64,000 bases of DNA from Acanthosepion esculentum. Taxonomy: Eukaryota > Mollusca > Cephalopoda > Sepiida > Sepiidae. Positions 1 through 9,909 of this stretch are shown here, piece by piece. Within the stretch, counting starts at the first letter, position 1; the number at the start of each line of letters is the position of its first letter. Below the pieces are notes generated by a model. That model ran no database searches, was not told the DNA's origin, and was given only the letters and a program-made list of their open reading frames with translations. The translations under genes and the position numbers were made by a program. The DNA lies in the NCBI GenBank assembly GCA_964036315.1, contig CAXIWW010000817.1, forward strand, positions 8,467,501 through 8,531,500, written 5' to 3'.

Positions 1-220
1 CAGGAGACAGTCCCAGAAAGTCCCACGCAGACGACCCCCAGTCCCAGAAAGTCCCACGCAGACGACCCCCAGTCCCAGAAAGTCCCACGCAGACGACCCC
101 AGTCCCAGAAAGTCCCACGCAGACTACCCCCAGTCCCAGAAAAACCAAAGCAGACGACCCCCCACCCAGGAGACAGTCCCAGAAAGTCCCACGCAGACGA
201 CCCCAGTCCCAGAATGTCCC
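1..220. repeat. GC-rich 31-bp flanking minisatellite
   Basis: Tandem units of 30-31 bp beginning AGTCCCAGAAAGTCCCACG and ending CAGACGACCCC(C) start at 9, 40, 71, 101, 132, 175 and 205. The unit at 132 is diverged (AAAACCAAAG in its middle) and the last, 205-220, is cut short. The octamer CAGGAGAC occurs at 1-8 and again at 167-174, which suggests a second-level period of about 166 bp. Each unit has about three CpGs, unlike the neighbouring satellite. There is no similarity to the 22-mer satellite and the switch is abrupt. I do not recognise the family, and its left extent is outside the window. Confidence 0.9.
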
Positions 221-223
221 TAG

Positions 224-687
224 TTGGCACTGTGGTGCTGTTTGCACTTTTGCTATCAGCTGTTGGCACTTTTGCTATCAGCTTTTGGCACATTTGCTAT
301 CAGCTGTTGGCACTTTTGCAATCAGCTGTTGGCACTTTTGCTATCAGCTGTTGATACTTTTGCTATCAGCTGTTGGCACTTTTGCAATCAGCTGTTGGCA
401 CTTTTGCTATCAGCTGTTGGCACTTTTGCTATCAGCTGTTGGTACTTTTGCTATCAGCTGTTGGCACTTTTGCTATCAGCTGTTGGCACTTTTGCAATCA
501 GCTGTTGGCACTTTTGCTATCAGCAGTTGGCACTTTTGGTATCATCTGTTGACACTTTTGCTATCAGTATTTTTATACTTTCATAGTGTTTTTTTTAGTG
601 GGGGGGTCACTATTTGCTCATAGCTGGGACTCTTTGTGATCAGAAGACTTGCTTTCACATGTAGTTTATAGTCATACCTAGGATTAG
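224..687 (+). repeat. Edge unit with 33-bp-deleted backbone
   Basis: This is the first unit of the array, next to the minisatellite. It has about 15 monomers, with variants such as GCAATCAG, GGTATCATCTG and a TTGATAC head. Its backbone reads CTATCA at 561-566 and goes straight to GTATTTTTATAC at 567. The segment from ACTGGTGTTG through TTCGCAAG and TATATAAACAT, 33 bp in intact units, is missing. The rest of the backbone (T-run, AGTGGGGGGG, TCACTATTTGC) is present. This is the most damaged backbone in the left array, as expected for an array edge that homogenises poorly. Confidence 0.85.
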
Positions 688-1753
688 TTGGCACTGTGGT
701 GCTGTTGGCACTTTTGCTATCAGCTGTTGGCACTTTTGCTATTAGCTCTTGGCACTTTTGCAATCAGCTGTTTGCACTTTTGCTATCAGCTGTGGTGCGG
801 TTGGAACTTTTGCTATCAACTGGTGTTGTTCGCAAGTTTTTATATAAATATGTATTTTTATACTTTCATAGCGTTTTTTATTTTAGTGGGGGGTCACTAT
901 TTGCTCATAGCTGGGACCCTTTGTGATCAGAAGCCTTGCTGTCAGATGTAGTTTATAGTCATACCTTGAACTAGTTGGCACTGTGGTGCTGTTGGCACTT
1001 TTGCTATCAGCTTTTGGCACTTTTGCTTTCAGCTGTTGTCACTTTTGGTATCATCTGTTGGCACATTTGCTATCAGCTGTTGGCACATTTGCTATCAGCT
1101 TTTGGCACTTTTGGTATCATCTGTTGGCACTTTTGCTATCAGCTGTGGGCACATTTGCTATCAGCTGTTGGCACTTTTGCTATCAGCTGTGGTGCTGTTT
1201 GCACTTTTGCTATCAACTGGTGTTGTTCGCAAGTTTTTATATAAACATGTATTTTTATACTTTCATAGTGTTTTTTTTTAGTGGGGGTCACTATTTGCTC
1301 ATAGCTGAGACCCTTTGTGATCAGAAGCCTTGCTGTCAGATGTAGTTTATAATCATACCTAGGACTAGTTGGCACTGTGGTGCTGTTGGCACTTTTGCTA
1401 TCAGCTGTTGGCACTTTTGCTATCAGCTGTGGTGCTGTTGTCACATTTGCTATCAGCTGTTGGCACTTTCGCTATCAGATGTTGGCACTTTTGTTATCAG
1501 CTGTTGGCACTTTTGCTATCAGCTGTTGGCACTTTTGCTATCAGCTTTTGGCACTTTTGGTATCAGCTGTTGGCACTTTTGCTATAAGCTGTTGGCACTT
1601 TTGCTATCAGCTGTTGGCAATTTTGGTATCATCTGTTGGCACTTTTGCTATCAGCTGTTGGCACTTTTGCTGTCAGCTTTTTGCACTTTTGGTATCAGCT
1701 GTTGGCACTTATGCTATAAGCTGTTGGCACTTTTGCTATCAGCTGTGGTGCTG

Positions 1754-1841
1754 TTGGCACTTTTGCTATCAGCTGTTGGCACTTTTGCTATCAGCTGTTG
1801 GCACTTTTGCTATCAGCTGTTGGCACTTTTGCTATCAGCTG
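1754..1841 (+). repeat. Exemplar of the 22-bp monomer
   Basis: Four identical tandem copies at 1754, 1776, 1798 and 1820 define the consensus monomer: TTGGCAC, four T, then GCTATCAGCTG, 22 bp in all. Recurrent variants across the window are T-to-A giving CACATTTGC, C-to-G giving TTGGTATC, AGCTG to AGCTT (junction AGCTTTTGGCAC), CATCTG for CAGCTG, GGAAC for GGCAC, and 21-bp forms with one T fewer. The monomer holds a palindromic CAGCTG and a TTGGCA motif. It lacks stop codons in all three frames of this strand. Confidence 0.97.
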
Positions 1842-3006
1842 TGGTGCTGTTGGCACTTTTGCAATCAACTGGTGTTTTTTGCAAGTTTTTATATAAACAT
1901 GTATTTTTATACTTTCATAGTGTTTTTTTTTTAGTGGTGAGTCACTATTTGCTCATAGCTGGGACCCTTTGTGATCAGAAGCCTTCCTGTCAGATGTAGT
2001 TTATAGTCATACCTTGGACTAGTTGGCACTGTGGTGCTGTTGGCACTTTTGCTATCAGCTGTTGGCACTTTTGCTATCAGCTTTTGGCACTTTTGCTATC
2101 AGCTGTTGGCACTTTTGCTATCAGCTGTTGCACTTTTGCTATCAGCTGAGGTGCTGTTGGCACTTTTGCTATCAACTGGTGTTGTTCGCAAGTTTTTATA
2201 TAAATATGCATTTTTATACTTTCATAGTGTTTTTTTTTAGTGGGGGGCACTATTTGCTCATAGCTGGGACCCTTTGTGATCAGAAGCCTTGCTGTCAGAT
2301 GAAGTTTATAGTCATACCTAGGACTAGTTGGCACTGTGGTGCTGTTGGCACGTTTGCTATCAGCTGTTGGTACATTTGCTATCAGCTGTTGGCACTTTTG
2401 CTATCAGCTTTTGGCACTTGTGCTATCAGCTGTTGGCACTTTTGGTATCATCTGTTGGCACATTTGCTCTCAGCTGTGGTGCTGTTTGCACTTTTGCTAT
2501 CAACTGGTGTTTTTCGCAAGTTTTTATATAAACATGTATTTTTATACTTTCATATTGTTTTTTTTTTTAGTGGGGGGTCACTATTTGCTCAGAACTGGGA
2601 ACATTTGTGATCAGAAGACTTGCTGTCAGATGTAGTTTATAGTCATACATAGGACTAGATGGTACTGTGGTGCTGTTGGCACTTTTGCTATCAGCTGTTG
2701 GCACTTTTGCTATCAGCTGTTGGAACTTTTGCTATCTGCTATTGGCACTTTTGCTATCAGCTGTGGTGCTGTTGGCACTTTTGCTATCAACTGTTGTTGT
2801 TCGCAAATTTTTATAGAAACATGTATTTTTATACTTTGATAGTGTTTTTTTTAGTGGGTTGTCACTATTTGCTTATAGCTGGGACCCTTTGTGATCAGAA
2901 TCCTTGCTGTCAGATGTAGTTTATAGTCATACCTAAGACTAGTTGGCACTGTGGTGCTGTTGGCACTTTTGCTATCAGCTGTGGTGCTGTTGGCACTTTT
3001 GCTATC

Positions 3007-3159
3007 AACTGGTGTTGTTCGCAAGTATTTATATAAACATGTATTTTTATACTTTCATAGTGTTTTTTTAGTGGGGGGTCACTATTTGCTCATAGCTGGG
3101 ACCCTTTCTGATAGGAAGCCTTGCTGTCAGATGTAGTTTATAGTCATACCTAAGACTAG
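3007..3159 (+). repeat. Exemplar of the conserved ~153-bp backbone
   Basis: Order of elements: AACTGGTGTTGTTCGCAAG; TATATAAA; ACATGT within an A/T-rich imperfect inverted repeat; TATTTTTATACTTTCATAG; a T-run (7 here, up to about 12 elsewhere); AGTGGGGGGTCAC; TATTTGCTCATAGCTGGGAC; a TGATCA-type site (TGATAG in this copy); CCTTGCTGTCAGATG; TAGTTTATAGTCATACC; and a CTAGG..CTAG end (consensus CCTAGGACTAG). About 170 copies occur in the window, usually differing at a few positions. Two subtypes read ATACTTTCATAG or ATACATTCATAG. It is close to nucleosome-core length. It encodes stops in all frames. No transposase, terminal inverted repeat or target-site duplication is visible. Confidence 0.93.
3030..3037 (+). 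promoter_or_regulatory. TATA-like motif in each backbone (exemplar)
   Basis: TATATAAA matches the general TATA-box consensus and is kept in most backbones on the TTGGCAC strand. It lies about 35 bp upstream of a T-run followed by a G-run. The match is short in an A/T-rich stretch and no initiator or other core element is obvious. A promoter role is only a possibility; the motif may be conserved simply because the whole backbone is homogenised. Confidence 0.15.
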
Positions 3160-3479
3160 TTGGCACTGTGGTGCTGTTGGCACTTTTGCTATCAGCTGTT
3201 GGCACTTTTGCTATCAGCTGTTGGCACTATTACTATGAGCTGTTGGCACTTTTGCTATCAGCTGTTGTGCTGTTGGCTCTTTTGCTATCAACTGGTGCTG
3301 TTCGCAAGTTTTTATATAAACATGTATTTTAATACATTCATAGTGTTTTTTTTTAGTGAGGGCCACTATTTGCTCATAGCTGGGACCCTTTGTGGTCAGA
3401 AGCCTATCTGTCAGATGTAGTTTATAGTCATACCTAGGACTAGTTGGCACTGTGGTGTTGTTGGCACTTTTGCTATCAG

Positions 3480-4662
3480 CTGTTGGCACTTTTGCTATCA
3501 GCTGTTGGCACTTTTTCTATCAGCTGTTGGCACTTTTGCTATCAGCTGTTGGCACTTTTGCTATCAGCTGTGGTGCTGTTGGCACTTTTGCTATCAACTG
3601 ATGTTGTTCGCAAATTTTTATATAAACATGTATTTTTATACATTCATAGTGTTTTTTGTTTTAGTGGGGGTTACTATTTGCTCATAGCTGGGAACCTTTG
3701 TGGTCAGAAGCCTTGCTGTCAGATGTAGTTTATAGTCATACCTAGGATTGGTTGGCACTTTGGTGCTGTTGGCACTTTTGCTATCAGAAGTTGGCACATT
3801 TGCTTTCAGCTGTTGGCACTTTTGCTATCAGCTGTTGGCACTTTTGCTATCAGCTGTTGGCACTTTTGCTATCAGCTTTTGGCACTTTTAGTATCAGCTG
3901 TTGGCACTTTTGCTATCAGCTGTTGGCACTTTTGCTATCAGCTGTGGTGCTGTTGGCACTTTTGCTCTCAACTGGTGTGGTTCGCACGTTTTTATATAAA
4001 AATGTATTTTTATATATTCATAGTGATTTTTTTAGTGGCGGGTCACTATTTGCTCATAGCTGGGAACCTTTGTGATCAGAAGTCTTGCTGTCAGATGTAG
4101 TTTATAGTCATACCTAGGACTAGTTGTCAATGTGGTGCTGTTGGCACTTTTGCTATCAGCTGTTGGCACTTTTGCTATCAGCTGTTGGCACTTTTGCTAT
4201 CAGCTTTTGGAATTTTGGTATCAGCTGTTGGCAGTTTTGCTATCAGCTGTTGGCACTTTTGCAATCAGCTGTTGGCACTTTTGCTATCAGCTGTTGGCAC
4301 TTTTGGTATCAGCTGTTGGCACTTTTGCTATCAGCTTTTGGCACATTTGCTATCAGCTGTTGGCACTTTTGCTATCAGCTGTTGGCATTTTTGTATCAGC
4401 TGTTGGCACTTTTGCTATCAGCTGTTGGCACTTTTGCTATAGGCTGTGGTGCTGTTGGCACTTTTGCTATCAAGTGGAGTTGTTCGCAAGTTTTAATAAA
4501 AACATGTATTTTCATACATTCATAGTGTTTTTTTTTAGTGGGGGGTCACTATTTGCTCATAGCTGGGACCCTTTGTGATCAGAAGCCTTGCTGTCAGATG
4601 TAGTTTATAGTCATACCTAGGACTAGTTGGCAATGCGGTGCTGTTGGCACTTTTGCTATGAG
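3480..4662 (+). repeat. 1,183-bp tandem duplication, copy 1
   Basis: This segment spans about three units and is followed directly by a near-identical copy at 4663-5845. Shared private variants include ACTTTTTCTATC, the head GGCACTTTGGTGCTG at 3755, GCTATCAGAAG with CATTTGCTTTC, the backbone variant GTTCGCACGTTTT, and TTTGGAATTTTGG at 4206. Differences from copy 2 are few, for example TATATATTC at 4012 against TATACATTC, and GTGGAGTTG at 4475 against GTGGTGTTG. The breakpoints were placed by eye and may be off by one monomer. Confidence 0.9.
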
Positions 4663-5845
4663 CTGTTGGCACTTTTGCTATCAGCTGTTGGCACTTTTTC
4701 TATCAGCTGTTGGCACTTTTGCTATCAGCTGTTGGCACTTTTGCTATCAGCTGTGGTGCTGTTGGCACTTTTGCTATCAACTGATGTTGTTCGCAAATTT
4801 TTATATAAACATGTATTTTTATACATTCATAGTGTTTTTTGTTTTAGTGGGGGTTACTATTTGCTCATAGCTGGGAACCTTTGTGGTCAGAAGCCTTGCT
4901 GTCAGATGTAGTTTATAGTCATACCTAGGATTGGTTGGCACTTTGGTGCTGTTGGCACTTTTGCTATCAGAAGTTGGCACATTTGCTTTCAGCTGTTGGC
5001 ACTTTTGCTATCAGCTGTTGTCACTTTTGCTATCAGCTGTTGGCACTTTTGCTATCAGCTTTTGGCACTTTTAGTATCAGCTGTTGGCACTTTTGCTATC
5101 AGCTGTTGGCACTTTTGCTATCAGCTGTGGTGCTGTTGGCACTTTTGCTCTCAACTGGTGTGGTTCGCACGTTTTTATATAAAAATGTATTTTTATACAT
5201 TCATAGTGATTTTTTTAGTGGCGGGTCACTATTTGCTCATAGCTGGGAACCTTTGTGATCAGAAGTCTTGCTGTCAGATGTAGTTTATAGTCATACCTAG
5301 GACTAGTTGTCAATGTGGTGCTGTTGGCACTTTTGCTATCAGCTGTTGGCACTTTTGCTATCAGCTGTTGGCACTTTTGCTATCAGCTTTTGGAATTTTG
5401 GTATCAGCTGTTGGCAGTTTTGCTATCAGCTGTTGGCACTTTTGCAATCAGCTGTTGGCACTTTTGCTATCAGCTGTTGGCACTTTTGGTATCAGCTGTT
5501 GGCACTTTTGCTATCAGCTTTTGGCACATTTGCTATCAGCTGTTGGCACTTTTGCTATCAGCTGTTGGCATTTTTGTATCAGCTGTTGGCACTTTTGCTA
5601 TCAGCTGTTGGCACTTTTGCTATAGGCTGTGGTGCTGTTGGCACTTTTGCTATCAAGTGGTGTTGTTCGCAAGTTTTAATAAAAACATGTATTTTCATAC
5701 ATTCATAGTGTTTTTTTTTAGTGGGGGGTCACTATTTGCTCATAGCTGGGACCCTTTGTGATCAGAAGCCTTGCTGTCAGATGTAGTTTATAGTCATACC
5801 TAGGACTAGTTGGCAATGCGGTGCTGTTGGCACTTTTGCTATGAG
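4663..5845 (+). repeat. 1,183-bp tandem duplication, copy 2
   Basis: Second copy of the segment at 3480-4662, with a constant offset of 1,183 bp (heads 3752/4935, 4124/5307, 4627/5810). A distinguishing change is TTGTCAC at about 5018 where copy 1 has TTGGCAC. The rare head GGCAATGCGGTGCTG with CTATGAGCTG ends both copies (4630 and 5813). The low divergence marks it as one of the youngest events in the window. Confidence 0.9.
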
Positions 5846-8613
5846 CTGTTGGCACTTTTGCTATCAGCTGTTGGCACATTTGCTATCAGCTGTTGGCACT
5901 TTTGCTATCAGCTGTGGTGCTGTTGGCACTTTTGCTATCAACTGGTGTTGTTCGCAAGTTTTTATATAAATATGTATTTTTATATTTTCATAGTGTTTTT
6001 TTTTAGTGGGTGGTCACTATTTGCTCATAGCTGGGTCCCTTTGTGATCAGAAGCCTTGCTGTCAGATGTAGTTTATAGTCATACCTAGGACTAGTTGGCA
6101 CTGTGGTGCTTTTGGCACTTTTGCTATCAGCTGTTGGCATTTTTGTATCAGCTGTTGGCACTTTTGCTATCAGCTGTGGTGCTGTTGGCAATTTTGCTAT
6201 CAACTGGTGTTGTTCGCAAGTTTTTATATAAACATGTATTTTTATACTTTCATAGTGTTTTTTTTTAGTGTGGGGTCACTATTTGCTCATAGCTGGGACC
6301 ATTTGTGATCAGAAGCCTTGCTGTCAGAGGTAGTTTATGGTCATACCTAGGACTAGTTGGCACTGTGTTGCAGTTGGCACTTTTGCTATCAGCTGTTGGC
6401 ACTTTTGCTATCAGCTGTTGGCACATTTGCTATCAGCTGTTGGCACTTTTGGTATCAGCTGTTGGCACTTTTCTATCAGCTGTTGGCACTTTTGCTATCA
6501 GCTGTTGGCTCTTTTGGTATCATCTGTTGGCACTTTTGCTATGAGCTGTTGGCACTTTTGCTATCAGCTGTTGGCACTTTTGATATCAGCTGTTGGCACT
6601 TTTGCTATCAGCTGTTGGCACTTTTGCTATCAGCTGTGGTGCTGTTGGCACTTTTGCTATCAACTGGTGTTGTTCGCACATTTTTTATATAGATATGTAT
6701 TTTTATACATTCATAGTGTTTTTTCTTTAGTGGGGTGTCACTATTTGCTCATAGCTGGGACCCTTTGTGATCAGAAGCCTTGCTGTCAGATGTAGTTTAT
6801 AGTCATACCTAGGACTAGTTGGCAATTTGGTGCTGTTGGCACTTTTGCTATCAGCTGTTGGCACTTTTGGTATCAGCTGTGGTGCTGTTGGCACTTTTGC
6901 TATCAACTGGTGCTGTTAGCAAGTTTTTATATAAACATGTATTTTTATACTTTCATTATGTTTTTTTTAGTGGGGGGTCACTATTTGCTCATAGTTGGGA
7001 ACCTGTATGATCAGAAGTCTTGCTGTCAGATGTAGTTTATAGTCATATCTAGGACTAGTTTGCACTGTGGTGCTGTTGGCACTTTTGCTATCAGCTGTTG
7101 GCACTTTTGCTATCAGCTGTTGGCACTTTTGCTATCAGTTGTTGGCACTTTTGGTATCATCTGTTGGCACTTTTGCTATCAGCTGTTGGCACTTTTGCTA
7201 TCAGCTTTTGGCACTTTTGCTATCAGCTGTTGGCACTTTTGGTATCAGCTGTGGTGCTATTGGAACTTTTGCTATCAACTGGTGTTGTTCGCAAGTTTGT
7301 ATATAAACATGTATTTTTATACTTTCATAGTGTTTTTTTTTTTAGTGGGGGACACTATTTGCTCATAGCTGGGACCCTTTGTGATCAGAAGCCTTGCTGT
7401 CAGATGTAGTTTATAGTCATACCTAGGACTAGTTGGCACTGTGGTGCTGTTGTCACTTTTGCTATCAGTTATAGGCACTTTTGCTATCAGCTGTTGGCAC
7501 TTTTGCTATGATCTGGTGGCACTTTTGCTATCAGCTGTGGTGCTGTTGGCACTTTTGCTATCAACTGGTGTTGTTCGCAAGTTTTTATATAAATATGTAT
7601 TTTTATACATACATAGTGTTTTTTTTTTAGTGGGTGGTCACTATTTGGTCATAGCTGGGACCCTTTGTGATCAGGAGCCATGCTGTCAGATGTAGTTTAT
7701 AGTCATACCTAGGACTAGTTGGCAATGTAGTGCTGTTGGCACGTTTGCTATCAGCTGTTGGCACATTTGCTATCACCTGTTGGCACTTTTGCTATCAGCT
7801 GTGGTGCTGTTGGCACTTTTGCTATCAACTGGTGTTGTTCGAAAGTTTTTATATAAACATGTATTTTTATACTTTCATAGTGTGTTTTTTTTTTAAAGGG
7901 GGGTCACTATTTGCTCATAGCTGGGACCATTTGTGATCAGAAGACTTGCTGTCAGATGTAGTTTATAGCCATACCTAGGACTAGTTGGCACTGTGGTGCT
8001 GTTGGCACTTTTGCTATCAGCTGTTGGCAATTTGCTATCACTTGTTGGCACTTTTGCTATCAGCTGTTGGCACTTTTGCTATCAGCTGTTGGCACTGTTT
8101 CTATCAGCTGTAGTGCTGCTGGCACTTTTGTTATCAACTGGTGGTCTTCGCAAGTTTTTATATAAACATGTATTTTTATACTTTCATAGTGTTTTTTTTT
8201 TAGTGGGGTGTCACTATTTGCTCATAGCTGGGACCCTTTGTGATCAGAAGCCTTGCTGTCAGATGTAGTTTATAATCATACCTAGGTCTATTTGGCACTG
8301 TTGTGTTGTTGGCACTTGTGCTATCAGCTGTTGTCACTTTTGCTATCAGCTGTTGGCACTTTTGCTATCAGCTGTTGGCACTTTTGCTATCAGCTTTTGG
8401 CACTTTGGGTATCAGCTGTTGGCACTTTTGCTATCAGCTGTTGGCACTTTTGCTCTCAACTTGTGTTGTTCGCAAGTTTTTATATAAACATGTATTTTTA
8501 TATATTTCATAGTGTTTTTTTTTAGTGGGGGGTCACTATTTGCTCATAGCTGGGAACCTTTGTGATAAGAAACCTTGCTGTCAGATGTAGTTTATAGTCA
8601 TACCTAGGACTAG

Positions 8614-9411
8614 TTGGCAATGTGGTGCTGTTGGCACTTTTGCTATCAGCTGTTGGCACTTTTGCTATCAGCTGTTGGCAGTTTTGCTCTCAGCTGTTGG
8701 CACTTTTGCTATCAGCTGTTGGCACTTGTGCTATCAGCTGTGGTGCTGTTGGCACTTTTGCTATCAGCTGTTGGCACTTTTGCTATCAGCTGTTGGAACT
8801 TTTGCTATCAGCTGTTGGCACTTTTGCTATCAGCTGTGGTGCTGTTGGCACTTTTGCTATCAACTGGTGTTGTTCGCAAGTTTTTATATAAACATGTATT
8901 TTTATACTTTCATAGTGTTTTTTTTTTAGTTGGGGGTCACTATTTGCTCATAGCTGGGACCCTTTGTGATCAGAAGACTTGCTGTCAGATGTAGTTTATA
9001 TTCATACCTAGGACTAGTTGGCACTGTGGTGCTGTTGGCACTTTTGCTATCAGCTGTTGGCACTTTTGCTATCTGCTGTTGGCACTTTAGCTATCAGCTG
9101 TTGGCACTTTTGCTATCAGCTGTTGGCACATTTGCTATCAGCTTTTGGCACTTTTGAAATCAGCTGTTGGCACTTTTGCTATCAGCCGTTGGCACTTTTG
9201 CTATGAGCTGTTGGCACTTTTGCTATCAGCTGTGGTGCTGTTGTCACTTTTGCTATCAACTGGTGTTGTTCGCAAGTTTTTATGTAAACATGTATTCTTA
9301 TACTTTCATATTGTTCTTTTTTTAGTGGGGGGTAACTATTTCCTCAGAGCTGGAACCCTTTGTGATCAGAAGACTTGCTGTCAGATGTCGTTTAAAATCA
9401 TACCTTTGACT
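8614..9411 (+). repeat. Two units with inverted partners at 58.7-59.5 kb
   Basis: The 8614 unit has head GGCAATG, an internal GTGGTGCTG at 8740 and a TTGGAAC monomer. The 9018 unit carries the ordered variants ATCTGCTG, CTTTAGCTATC, TTTTGAAATC, ATCAGCCG, CTATGAGCTG, TTGTCAC, TTTATGTAAAC and AACTATTTCCTCAGAGCTGG. The same ordered variants appear on the minus strand at 59,468-58,690. The coordinate sums (8614+59,468 and 9018+59,063) are both about 68,081, so spacing is kept as well as order. Confidence 0.88.
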
Positions 9412-9909
9412 AGTTGGCACTGTGGTGCTGTTGGCACTTTAGCTATCAGCTGTTGGCACTTTTGCTATCAGCTGTTGGCACTTTTGCTATCAACTGGTGT
9501 TGTTCGCAAGTTTTTATATAAACATGTATTTTTATACATTCATAGTATTTTTTTTTAGTGGGGGGTAACTATTTGCTCCTAGCTGGGACACTTTGTGATC
9601 AGAAGCCTTGCTCTCAGATGTAGTTTATAGTCATACCTAGGACTAGTTGGCACTGTGGTGCTGTTGGCACTTTTGCTATCAGCTGTTGGCACTTTTGCTA
9701 TCAGCTGTTGGCACTTTTGCTATCAGCTGTGGTGCTGTTGGCACTTTTGCTATCAACTGGTGTTGTTCGCAATTTTTTATAAAAACATGTATTTTTATAC
9801 TTTCATAGTGTTTTTTTTTAGTGGGGGTTCACTATTTGCTCATAGCTGGGACCCGTTGTGATCAGAAGACTTGCTGTCAGATGTAGTTTATAGTCATACC
9901 TATGACTAG

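Larger units (their letters stand above)
2943..3159 (+). repeat. Shortest forward unit (about 217 bp)
   Basis: This near-minimal unit has head TTGGCACTGTGGTGCTG, one full monomer, the second GTGGTGCTG box, one terminal monomer ending TATCA, and one complete backbone. It shows the invariant parts of the satellite. Many other unit lengths approximate 217 plus a multiple of 22 (for example 284, 305, 394 and 654), allowing a few bases for homopolymer changes. Confidence 0.9.

Noticed and set aside
1..220. Telomeric or rDNA-related sequence at the left edge
   Set aside because: The 31-bp unit has no telomere-type hexamer and no recognisable rRNA segment.
1139..1444. Open frames on the strand opposite the TTGGCAC strand, reading through the backbone (products with SPRYDYKLHLTARLLITKG)
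   Set aside because: They recur wherever a backbone lacks a chance stop and are limited to backbone plus one or two monomers. The opposite strand of the monomer has stops (TGA, TAG). They are shadows of the repeat and not genes.
3007..3159. CENP-B box in the backbone (TTCG...)
   Set aside because: GTTCGCAAGTTT has the TTCG but lacks the downstream A and CGGG core positions of the CENP-B box. A centromeric role cannot be argued from it.
3007..3159. Backbone as a transposable element (SINE, MITE or Helitron-like unit with internal minisatellite)
   Set aside because: No terminal inverted repeats, target-site duplications, poly-A tail, convincing Pol III A/B boxes, or terminal hairpin with CTRR end could be supported. 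Backbones occur only in phase within the array. A distant transposon origin is possible but not shown.
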